DNA of 37,245 nucleotides, taken from contig NZ_CALFSA010000063.1 of NCBI RefSeq assembly GCF_937919355.1, forward strand, positions 1 to 37,245. The letters are read 5' to 3'. The translations under genes were made by a program, and so were the position numbers. Below are positions 31,400 through 37,245 of this stretch, piece after piece. Source of the stretch: an uncultured Methanofollis sp. Its GTDB lineage: Archaea; Halobacteriota; Methanomicrobia; Methanomicrobiales; Methanofollaceae. Within the stretch, counting starts at the first letter, position 1. The number at the start of each line of letters is the position of its first letter. Under the pieces are notes generated by a model that ran no database searches, was not told where the DNA came from, and saw only the letters and a list, made by a program, of their open reading frames with translations.

Positions 31400-32905
31400 A
31401 TGGCAGACAATCAGTTCTGGAGTTCACGGACCATGTTCATTCTTGCGGTCGTCGGTTCTGCCGTCGGCCTCGGGAATATCTGGCGTTTTCCGTATGTCGC
31501 CTATGAGAACGGCGGCGGTGCATTCCTCATTCCCTACTTCATCGCCCTCCTGACTGCCGGCATTCCCCTTTTGATCCTGGAGACCGGCGTCGGCTATCGC
31601 ACCCGTGCAGGCCCACCTCTGGCATTCAAACGTCTGCTCGGCAAGGGCTTCGACGCTCTCGGCTGGGTCGCCATGTTCATGGCATTCCTGATCGTCACCT
31701 ACTACGCGATCATCATCGCGTGGAGTTTCGACTATGCAGGTTTCTCCCTCTCCCTCGCCTGGGGGTCTGATCCCGAATCGTTCTTCTACAACGACTTCCT
31801 GCAGATATCAGACTCTGTCTTCTCCCTCGGGACAGTGAACCTGCTCATCCTTGCCGGTGCGATCCTCACATGGCTCTGGATCTATTTCGCCATCTTCAAG
31901 GGCGTTAAATCGGTCGAAAAAATGGTCTGGATCACTGTCACCCTCCCATGGATCCTGATCCTTGTCTTCGTCGTGCGCGGCGTCACCCTCCCGGGTGCGA
32001 TGGACGGACTTGCATACTATCTCACACCCAACTTTACGGCTCTTTTTGACCCGGGAGTCTGGATTGCGGCATATGGACAGGTCTTCTACTCGATGTCTGT
32101 GGCGATGGCGGTCGTCATAGCGTACTCTCGTTTCCTCGGCGATCACTCCGATGTCGTGAAAAACGGTGTCATCATTGCGATCGCCGACACCCTCACTTCG
32201 ATCTTTGCAGGTCTCGCCGTCTTCGCAACCCTCGGTTATCTTGCCCACGTCAACGGCGTCGCCGTGACCGAGGTCGTGAAGGGGGGGATCGAACTGGCGT
32301 TCGTGACCTATCCGGCCATCATCAGTGCTCTCCCGGTGTTGCCCGAACTCTTCGGCGTTCTCTTCTTCATAATGCTCGTTACACTTGGGATCGACTCGGC
32401 CTTCTCCTTAGTCGAGGCGGTCAGCTCGGGGATCTCCGACTATACCCACATGTCGGGCAGCACTCTCAAAGCGATCATCTGCGTCGCCGCCTTCGCAGTC
32501 AGTCTCATCTTCATGACCAATGCCGGACTATACTGGCTCGATATCCTCGACCACTACATCAATAACTTCCTGATCCTCTTCATCGGCCTCTGCGAGGCGA
32601 TTGTCATCGGGTATATCTACGGCGCCCCGAAGATGCGCGCCTTCGTCAACAAGTTCTCCGACTGGAAGGTCGGGCGCTGGTGGGACCTCTGTATCTGGGT
32701 CGTCGTCCCGCTCTTCCTCGGGACTGCAATCGTGCTCAACACCATCGACGGGATCGTCACCCCCTACGGCGACGGCAGTTACCCCTTCCTTGCCAACCTC
32801 ATCGGTTGGGCAGTTGTCATCGGTCTCCCGATCCTATCCATCATCGTCTCGTACGCCCTCAGGAACCATGACGGCATAGAGGCTATCAGGAAGGCGTCAG
32901 ACTGA
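31400..32905 (+). CDS. Na+-dependent amino-acid symporter (NSS/SNF family)
   Basis: The 501-residue protein begins like LeuT-fold NSS transporters: WSSRTMFILAVVGSAVGLGNIWRFPYVAYENGGGAFLIPYF, with the GLGNIWRFPY motif of helix 1 that holds Na+ and substrate. About twelve hydrophobic helices follow, including LVTLGIDSAFSLVEA (helix 8 with the Na2-site Ser/Asp region). Bacterial and archaeal members take up hydrophobic or aromatic amino acids such as Leu, Trp or Tyr; the substrate here is not readable. It has its own promoter and terminator and lies between two amino-acid ABC cassettes. Confidence 0.95.
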   Translation: MADNQFWSSRTMFILAVVGSAVGLGNIWRFPYVAYENGGGAFLIPYFIALLTAGIPLLILETGVGYRTRAGPPLAFKRLLGKGFDALGWVAMFMAFLIVTYYAIIIAWSFDYAGFSLSLAWGSDPESFFYNDFLQISDSVFSLGTVNLLILAGAILTWLWIYFAIFKGVKSVEKMVWITVTLPWILILVFVVRGVTLPGAMDGLAYYLTPNFTALFDPGVWIAAYGQVFYSMSVAMAVVIAYSRFLGDHSDVVKNGVIIAIADTLTSIFAGLAVFATLGYLAHVNGVAVTEVVKGGIELAFVTYPAIISALPVLPELFGVLFFIMLVTLGIDSAFSLVEAVSSGISDYTHMSGSTLKAIICVAAFAVSLIFMTNAGLYWLDILDHYINNFLILFIGLCEAIVIGYIYGAPKMRAFVNKFSDWKVGRWWDLCIWVVVPLFLGTAIVLNTIDGIVTPYGDGSYPFLANLIGWAVVIGLPILSIIVSYALRNHDGIEAIRKASD

Positions 32906-32910
32906 CCTTT

Positions 32911-32925
32911 TCTCCTCTCATTTTT
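32911..32925 (+). terminator. T-tract terminator after the symporter
   Basis: TCTCCTCTCATTTTT starts five bases after the stop codon, repeating the pyrimidine-T5 pattern of the neighbours. The rest of the gap to 33061 shows no gene. Confidence 0.5.
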
Positions 32926-33061
32926 GCGGGAATTTCCGCTTCTCTCTGCTTATCTGCTGCTGACCTCCCTTTCTCCCGTCAGTTACCCGGTACTTCGGAC
33001 AAATCTTTCCGTTCCTCTCGCCTGTCGCACGGCAGGACCTGTCTCCCATCAAGTCATAAAG

Positions 33062-33070
33062 GATAAATTA
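33062..33070 (+). promoter_or_regulatory. TATA box of the second amino-acid binding protein
   Basis: GATAAATTA is centred 26-27 bases before ATG 33094, predicting a leaderless message and favouring ATG 33094 over the in-frame ATG at 33076, which would lie upstream of the transcript start. Confidence 0.5.
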
Positions 33071-33093
33071 ACCTCATGCCAAACTCATCATCA

Positions 33094-33897
33094 ATGAACG
33101 TAAAGATATACGGTGTCCTGCTGGTGCTTGTGCTCGCCTTTGCAGTCTGTTTTACAGGCTGTACCGGCAACCAGACCCCTGCAGGACCTGGTTCTGAAGA
33201 CAGCGGGGCCAATGAGACGCCCCTCTATGTGGTCGGTGTCGACGGGGCGTACCCGCCCTATGCATCCATCCTGAAGGACGGCACGATCACCGGTCTTGAT
33301 GTTGAGTCTATCCAGTGGATCGCCGAGAAGAAGGGCTTCCGCGTGAAGATCCAGCCCATGGACTGGGACGGCATCATTCCCGCACTCAATGCCCACAAGA
33401 TCGACATGGTCTACTCGGGCATGACCATCACCCCCGAGCGCCTGGAAGCGGTGAACTTCTCCATCCCGTACCTGACGATCAACCAGTCCTTTGCCATCCA
33501 CAATGACTCCACCATTACGATGGCAGACATCGAGGCGGGCACGGCCGTGATCGGCGCCCAGAGCGGGACGACCGGGGCTTACTGGGTCGAAAAGAACCTG
33601 ATCGAGACGGGCAAGATGCCGAAGGAGAACCTGAAACTCTATGGAAACTTCCCGCTGGCCATCACCGACCTCGTCAACAAGAGGATCGATGCCACGGTCT
33701 ATGACAGGCCTCCCCACCTGAGCGCGATCGAGGGCAAGCCTGCCCATATCATCGGTGAGATCTACACCGGCGAGAGTTACGGCGTCGCCATCCGCAAGGA
33801 CGACACCGAGCTCCTCAACACCATCAACGACGGGATCACCGAACTGATGGCCTCGCCGAAGTGGCAGGAACTCCTTGAGAAATATGAGATGAACTGA
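33094..33897 (+). CDS. Amino-acid ABC transporter substrate-binding lipoprotein, copy 2
   Basis: From ATG 33094 (MNVKIYGVLLVLVLAFAVC) the 267-residue protein has a lipobox-like FTGC and a Pro/Gly/Ser linker, then a family 3 binding protein: VVGVDGAYPPYASILKDGTI, GLDVESIQWIAEKKGF, DMVYSGMTITPERLEAVNFSIPY, DATVYDRPP. TITPER holds the ligand-binding Arg. Compared with copy 1 the contact region after YPPY and the QSGTTGAYW segment differ, so substrate preference may have diverged. A T tract separates it from its permease gene. Confidence 0.93.
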   Translation: MNVKIYGVLLVLVLAFAVCFTGCTGNQTPAGPGSEDSGANETPLYVVGVDGAYPPYASILKDGTITGLDVESIQWIAEKKGFRVKIQPMDWDGIIPALNAHKIDMVYSGMTITPERLEAVNFSIPYLTINQSFAIHNDSTITMADIEAGTAVIGAQSGTTGAYWVEKNLIETGKMPKENLKLYGNFPLAITDLVNKRIDATVYDRPPHLSAIEGKPAHIIGEIYTGESYGVAIRKDDTELLNTINDGITELMASPKWQELLEKYEMN

Positions 33898-33900
33898 GGT

Positions 33901-33925
33901 GGCTTCCCTGCCATCTCCTATTTTT
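33901..33925 (+). terminator. Weak hairpin and T5 tract after the second binding protein
   Basis: GGTGGC (33898-33903) can pair with GCCATC (33910-33915), followed by CTCCTATTTTT. It parallels the terminator after copy 1. Confidence 0.45.
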
Positions 33926-34054
33926 CGCCAACCGGCCGCAACGGCAAACCCCAAACCTTTTCTCAAATGCGGGCAAAGTATGAGTAGTATTCAAAAACAT
34001 TTCCGGAATTCTAAGGGTCTGGCCGATCCCGGACACGGCCGATAGGGACTGAAC

Positions 34055-34732
34055 ATGGACATTATAATTATCCTGCTGGATTGGATCCCCTACCTTTTTC
34101 TGGGTCTTCTGCAAACACTCGGTCTTGTCCTGGCCTCTCTTGCGGTCGGGTTGATATTCGGTCTTCCTATGGCTCTCGGCCAGATCTATGGGAACAGGCT
34201 GATTAAAAGCGTGATCTCAGTATATGTCTGGTTCTTCCGGGGTCTGCCGGTGATCGTGCTCCTGTTCCTCTTCTTCTTTGGGATATTCCCGTCGCTGAAC
34301 ATGAGCAGCGTCCCCCCCTTCGTGGTGGCTGTCGTGGTTCTCGGTCTCCGGGGGGCGGCGTACCAGTCCCAGATCTTCCGGGGTGCGATCCAGTCGATCA
34401 GCGAGGGGCAGATGACAGCGGCACGGTCCCTTGGCATGACACGTTTCCAGGCGATCAGGCATGTCATCCTGCCGCAGGCGCTGCGGATCGCCCTGCCCGG
34501 ATGGTCGAACGAGTACCCCACCGTGCTGACCGATACGGCCATCTGCTACGCAATCGGGGTGCAGGAACTCCTGACACGGGCGACATACATGGTGGCGCAG
34601 ACCTACATCACGATGCCCATCTATCTGGCCATAGCCGGGGTCTACATCCTCCTGAACTATGCCGGTATGAAGGCGCTCAACATGCTTGAGAAGAAGACCA
34701 GCATTCCGGGCTTTGGACAGGGAGCTCTGTGA
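34055..34732 (+). CDS. Amino-acid ABC transporter permease A, copy 2
   Basis: The 225-residue paralog of the gene at 29203 has the same five-helix HisM/GlnP layout and EAA loop (EGQMTAARSLGMTRFQAIRH, ILPQALRIALPG). The helices differ at many positions. ATG 34055 was used; no clear TATA box stands in the 157-base gap upstream. The stop overlaps the ATPase start, in the sequence GGAGCTCTGTGA that is also identical at the copy-1 junction. Confidence 0.92.
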   Translation: MDIIIILLDWIPYLFLGLLQTLGLVLASLAVGLIFGLPMALGQIYGNRLIKSVISVYVWFFRGLPVIVLLFLFFFGIFPSLNMSSVPPFVVAVVVLGLRGAAYQSQIFRGAIQSISEGQMTAARSLGMTRFQAIRHVILPQALRIALPGWSNEYPTVLTDTAICYAIGVQELLTRATYMVAQTYITMPIYLAIAGVYILLNYAGMKALNMLEKKTSIPGFGQGAL

Positions 34733-35490
34733 AAATGGGTGCAGACAAGTATATCCTCCGCGTCGAGGACATCCACAAGGCATATGGCGACCGCGAGGTG
34801 CTGAAGGGTGTCTCCTTCAATGTGCGGAAAGGTGAGACGAAGGTTTTCATCGGGCCGTCAGGGACGGGGAAGAGCACGCTTCTGCGGTGCATCAACCAGT
34901 TGACACTGCCTGACCAGGGCCGCGTCTTCCTGAACGACGAGGAGGTGACGAACTCAGGCACCCGTATCAACTACTTCAGGCAGAAGATCGGGATGGTCTT
35001 CCAGAACTTCTACCTCTTCGACCACCTGACGGCAGTGCGGAATGTTGAGGTGGCGCTCCTGAAGGTGAAGAAGATGGACGCCGCCGCAGCGCGGGAAAAA
35101 GCGCTCGAGGAGTTGAGGCGGGTAGGCATGGAGGACTGGGCCGATCATTATCCTGCCGAACTCTCAGGCGGTCAGGCGCAGCGGGTCTCCATCGCCCGCG
35201 CCCTGGCGATGGACCCCGACGTCATACTCTTCGACGAACCCACATCAGCACTCGACCCCGAACTGACAAGAGAGGTGCTCGAGGTCATGAAGAACCTCGC
35301 ACGCCAGGGCATGACGATGCTTGTCGTCACCCATGAGATGGGTTTTGCCCTCTCTGTTGCCAACGAGGTCCTCTTCATGGAGCATGGGAAGGTCGTGGAG
35401 CGTGGGACGCCCGCACAACTCCTGAACGACCCTGCATTTACCAGGACGAAGAACTTCATCGGGAAGTTCAGGGACTATAACGAGGAGTGA
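34729..35490 (+). CDS. Amino-acid ABC transporter ATPase, copy 2
   Basis: The 253-residue protein is identical to the copy at 29877 over roughly the first 203 residues, including Walker A, Q loop, LSGGQ signature, Walker B and switch His. The C-terminal part after VVTHEM has diverged (GFALSVANEVLFMEHGKVVE, ending FRDYNEE) and is shorter. DNA identity is perfect by eye over 34792-35333 and drops sharply on either side. It should energise permeases A and B of this cassette, and could in principle pair with those of copy 1 as well. Confidence 0.95.
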   Translation: MKMGADKYILRVEDIHKAYGDREVLKGVSFNVRKGETKVFIGPSGTGKSTLLRCINQLTLPDQGRVFLNDEEVTNSGTRINYFRQKIGMVFQNFYLFDHLTAVRNVEVALLKVKKMDAAAAREKALEELRRVGMEDWADHYPAELSGGQAQRVSIARALAMDPDVILFDEPTSALDPELTREVLEVMKNLARQGMTMLVVTHEMGFALSVANEVLFMEHGKVVERGTPAQLLNDPAFTRTKNFIGKFRDYNEE

Positions 35491-35501
35491 ACGGCGAGAA
35501 T

Positions 35502-36158
35502 ATGGATACATTCGTCTTTCTGACAACCATTCTCCTGCCAGCGCTCTTCGATGGGCTGATCGTGACCCTTGAACTGATCGCCACAGCGGCCCCCTTCGGT
35601 CTTCTGGCAGGAATTGGCGTTGCCGTCGGGAGGACGTATGGGAGCCGCTGGATCTCTCTGCCTCTGCGGGGGTACGTCGCCTTCATCAAGGGATGCCCGC
35701 TCCTCCTGCTTCTCTTTATCCTGTACTTCGGTCTCCCTTCGATCGGGATCAGGCTCTCCCCCTTCCTTGCCTCGGTGATCGGGTTCATCTTCTGCAACTC
35801 TGCCTATAACTCCGAGTATATCAGGGGAGCCCTCCTCTCGGTGAAGGAAGGGCAGATGATAGCCGCCCAGGCCCTCGGCATGAGCCGCTGGCAGTCGATC
35901 CGCTACATCATCCTCCCCCAGGCACTCCGCCGCGCGATCCCCGGGATGACGAACGAGTTCATCTACCTGATCAAGTATTCCTCTCTCGCGTTCATGATCA
36001 CGGCCGTTGAACTGACCGGGGCAGGAAAACTGGTGGCGACGAAGTACTTCCTCTTCAACGAGACCTTTGTGGTGATCGCGATCGTCTACCTCTTCCTGGT
36101 GACCGTGACGACCGTCGCCGCCAATATGCTCGAAAAGAAGTTCGCCGTCCCGACATGA
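35502..36158 (+). CDS. Amino-acid ABC transporter permease B, copy 2
   Basis: The 218-residue paralog of the gene at 30649 has the EAA loop EGQMIAAQALGMSRWQSIRY and ILPQALRRAIPG. ATG 35502 (MDTFVFLTTILLPALF) aligns without a gap to the start of copy 1; GTG 35487, which overlaps the ATPase stop, would add five residues and is the alternative. It ends the second cassette and is followed by a T tract. Confidence 0.92.
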   Translation: MDTFVFLTTILLPALFDGLIVTLELIATAAPFGLLAGIGVAVGRTYGSRWISLPLRGYVAFIKGCPLLLLLFILYFGLPSIGIRLSPFLASVIGFIFCNSAYNSEYIRGALLSVKEGQMIAAQALGMSRWQSIRYIILPQALRRAIPGMTNEFIYLIKYSSLAFMITAVELTGAGKLVATKYFLFNETFVVIAIVYLFLVTVTTVAANMLEKKFAVPT

Positions 36159-36170
36159 GGGAGGGGCGGC

Positions 36171-36182
36171 CTTTCTCTTTTT
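36171..36182 (+). terminator. T-tract terminator of the second transport operon
   Basis: CTTTCTCTTTTT lies 12 bases after the permease stop, the same form as the other ends in this locus. Confidence 0.5.
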
Positions 36183-36339
36183 GTTTCGGGGTGCCCGCTG
36201 CACCACACCTGGTTCCCGGGGATTTTTCCGATCCCGGTGGCACACCTGCGGAGACGCCCCGCCCAAATAAGCCCATATATCCATCCGATCCGGATATCCA
36301 GCCCCCCATTCCTGGCCATATCAAGGAGATCCGGAGATC

Positions 36340-36423
36340 ATGGCGTACCTGCGTCCGTGCGCAGAACCGGATGATATCCTGAAGGACTCGACGGCCTCCA
36401 GCCCCCTGTATGACCGGAGGTAA
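36340..36423 (+). CDS. Possible 27-residue small protein
   Basis: ATG 36340 follows a GGAG-rich run and opens a short frame (MAYLRPCAEPDDILKDS...) to TAA at 36421-36423. A TATA-like CATATATCC at 36271-36279 would start a transcript near 36301. Nothing is recognised in it. It could be the leftover start of a lost gene or a chance frame. Confidence 0.25.
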   Translation: MAYLRPCAEPDDILKDSTASSPLYDRR

Positions 36424-36560
36424 TACCCCCCCTCTCTCTGCCCCTTGCGTACCAGTGAGGGGGAGGGAGAGGCGTTGGAAATTGTTCTGATTTCCGTCCA
36501 TATGGGAGCCCTGTTCCCGTAACGCATAAAGATATGACCAGCAATGCCTGTTTGAGGGAG

Positions 36561-36581
36561 CCCTCGATCCTATCTCGAGGG
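36561..36581. repeat. Hairpin CCCTCGA/TCGAGGG
   Basis: A perfect 7-base stem with a TCCTATC loop. It lies in the noncoding right-hand region; no following T run was seen. Confidence 0.45.
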
Positions 36582-36734
36582 TTTACCCTGTGGTCATCCC
36601 AAAACTGATCATACCTTCTGTCCTGTCGATGGAATGATCGGCATGTGGTTCTGAAAAATCCTGATCTCGTGTTTGCTCCGGGGGGTTTCGGTGAAGACCG
36701 ATGGTCTTCTTGAATCGCTGACGCTTCGTCACTC

Positions 36735-36751
36735 GAAAATCAGAGATTTTC
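36735..36751. repeat. GAAAATC hairpin, copy a
   Basis: GAAAATC-AGA-GATTTTC is a perfect 7-base stem with three loop bases. With its flanks (36725-36756) it is the inverted partner of 36875-36902: ctcGAAAATC...GATTTTCtc on one side and the same unit on the other strand. Confidence 0.6.
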
Positions 36752-36878
36752 TCATGTTCGTTGACGTTTGCACCCCCCACCATTACGATAGGGAGCGGAT
36801 GGCAGTCTTCTCCGATATGCGGGGATTATCCTTCCCGGGTCTCATCCTATTTTCGGGGGGACGACCTGCGGGAGTCGA

Positions 36879-36895
36879 GAAAATCTTTGATTTTC
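36879..36895. repeat. GAAAATC hairpin, copy b (inverted relative to copy a)
   Basis: GAAAATC-TTT-GATTTTC with flanks cgag/gag. Reverse-complementing copy a gives the same unit with one loop change, and the similarity continues into the cgtcag flank on the outer side. The two copies face each other across about 130 bases. Confidence 0.6.
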
Positions 36896-37056
36896 GAGTT
36901 GCGAGGGCGTCAGTCCCCCGGCAGAGAGGTGGGGGAAGGCGGGGATCCGCACCGCTCGTCATGGAATCTGGAGAGTCATAGACCCGAGCATGAGATTTTC
37001 TCCAGAGTTCAGCATGCCAGGAAAGAGGGAATGGACAAGAGTTTTGGGATATGCTC

Positions 37057-37117
37057 CATGAAAACCCCTGAGGTGGTTTTCAAAGAACCGCTTGAAACTT
37101 TGTTTCATGAGCGATTC
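37057..37117 (+). repeat. Hairpin repeat copy 2 (matches 3032-3092)
   Basis: Sixty-one bases starting catGAAAACC, with stem GAAAACCCC/GTGGTTTTC (one mismatch) and the same conserved tail ending gcgattc. It shares 54 of 61 bases with the copy at 3032, same orientation, 34 kb away. Confidence 0.75.
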
Positions 37118-37245
37118 TCCAGAGTCGATATCGGATCTTCCCCTTCAGGGGGGCAGTACCCCTCCCCATTTTTTTCAGAATGTCCTCTCCCCCCACACCC
37201 TCGCAAGGGGTTAGGTATATCAGTCGAGGCATCCACCGACGGGTG
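37118..37245. other. Right edge of the window
   Basis: GC-rich sequence with a T7 tract near 37169-37175. A TATA-like GGTATATC at 37213-37220 would start a transcript near 37243, so a gene may begin just outside the window. No coding region is visible inside. Confidence 0.35.

Larger units (their letters stand above)
36424..37056. other. Repeat-rich region without a credible gene
   Basis: The only long forward frame (36673-36981, 102 residues) runs through the hairpins listed here and ends in a GGG-rich tail, so I do not accept it. The region has several stems and a partial copy (catgagattttctccagag near 36988) of the repeat at 37057. Confidence 0.5.

Noticed and set aside
36583..36783. 66-residue minus-strand frame overlapping the repeats
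   Set aside because: Made partly of the GAAAATC hairpin flank; no independent sign of a gene.
36673..36981. 102-residue forward frame in the right-hand region
   Set aside because: It runs through inverted hairpin repeats and ends in GC-rich low-complexity sequence, so it is more likely repeat DNA than a gene.
36251..37245. CRISPR array
   Set aside because: The repeats here are few, inverted and not regularly spaced; no array of direct repeats with equal spacers exists anywhere in the window.
36159..37245. Insertion sequence or transposase gene
   Set aside because: No transposase-like frame and no paired terminal repeats of a full element were seen; only small hairpin repeats.

Overview
The window looks like a chromosomal piece of a GC-rich methanogenic euryarchaeon, most likely a member of Methanomicrobiales (Methanofollis or Methanoculleus type; genus is inference). 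Evidence: archaeal diphthine synthase, archaeal NusA-like KH protein, DUF357, archaeal class III prepilin-like signal sequences, a tRNA-Tyr with an intron between positions 37 and 38, TATA boxes placed about 26 bases before start codons (leaderless transcripts), and GGAGGTGA-type ribosome sites inside operons.

Left part (1-5.2 kb), accessory in character: the tail of one gene, an HD-domain phosphohydrolase overlapping a YwgA/Panacea-like protein, a RelB/RelE-type toxin-antitoxin pair, a hairpin repeat, and on the minus strand a HEAT-repeat protein followed one base later by a SLATT-type membrane protein. Then come tRNA-Asp and intron-containing tRNA-Tyr on the minus strand and a leuA-like gene whose N-terminal coding frame has no start codon (apparent frameshift).

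Middle (7.2-28.1 kb): a three-gene operon of pilin-like surface proteins (one with PKD and beta-solenoid-like domains); a radical SAM gene overlapping a cis-prenyltransferase that seems to begin with CTG; convergent to it a second, catalytically degenerate cis-prenyltransferase-like gene cotranscribed with a PolX/PHP DNA polymerase; a divergent DtxR-FeoA/FeoB iron operon running on into two degenerate KaiC-like proteins, the second fused to a small GTPase; dph5 with a tandem-DUF357 gene; a flippase-like membrane protein; a DUF151 nuclease-like gene; minus-strand nusA-hisE, a SIMPL secreted protein and a K+ channel; a small zinc-ribbon protein; a multi-spanning membrane protein, msrB, an FKBP prolyl isomerase and a metallophosphoesterase.

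Right part (28.3-36.2 kb): two paralogous polar amino-acid ABC transport cassettes, each ordered binding protein - permease - ATPase - permease, flanking one Na+-dependent NSS-family symporter. The two ATPase genes share a tract of about 540 identical bases while the neighbouring permeases have diverged, which points to recent gene conversion. The last kilobase (36.2-37.2 kb) has no convincing gene; it holds hairpin repeats also seen at 3.03 kb and 22.3 kb.

Candidates for less described biology: the KaiC-like/GTPase pair behind feoAB, the HEAT-SLATT operon, the paired active/degenerate cis-prenyltransferases, and the dispersed hairpin repeat family. All names rest on motif recognition by eye; no database search was done.
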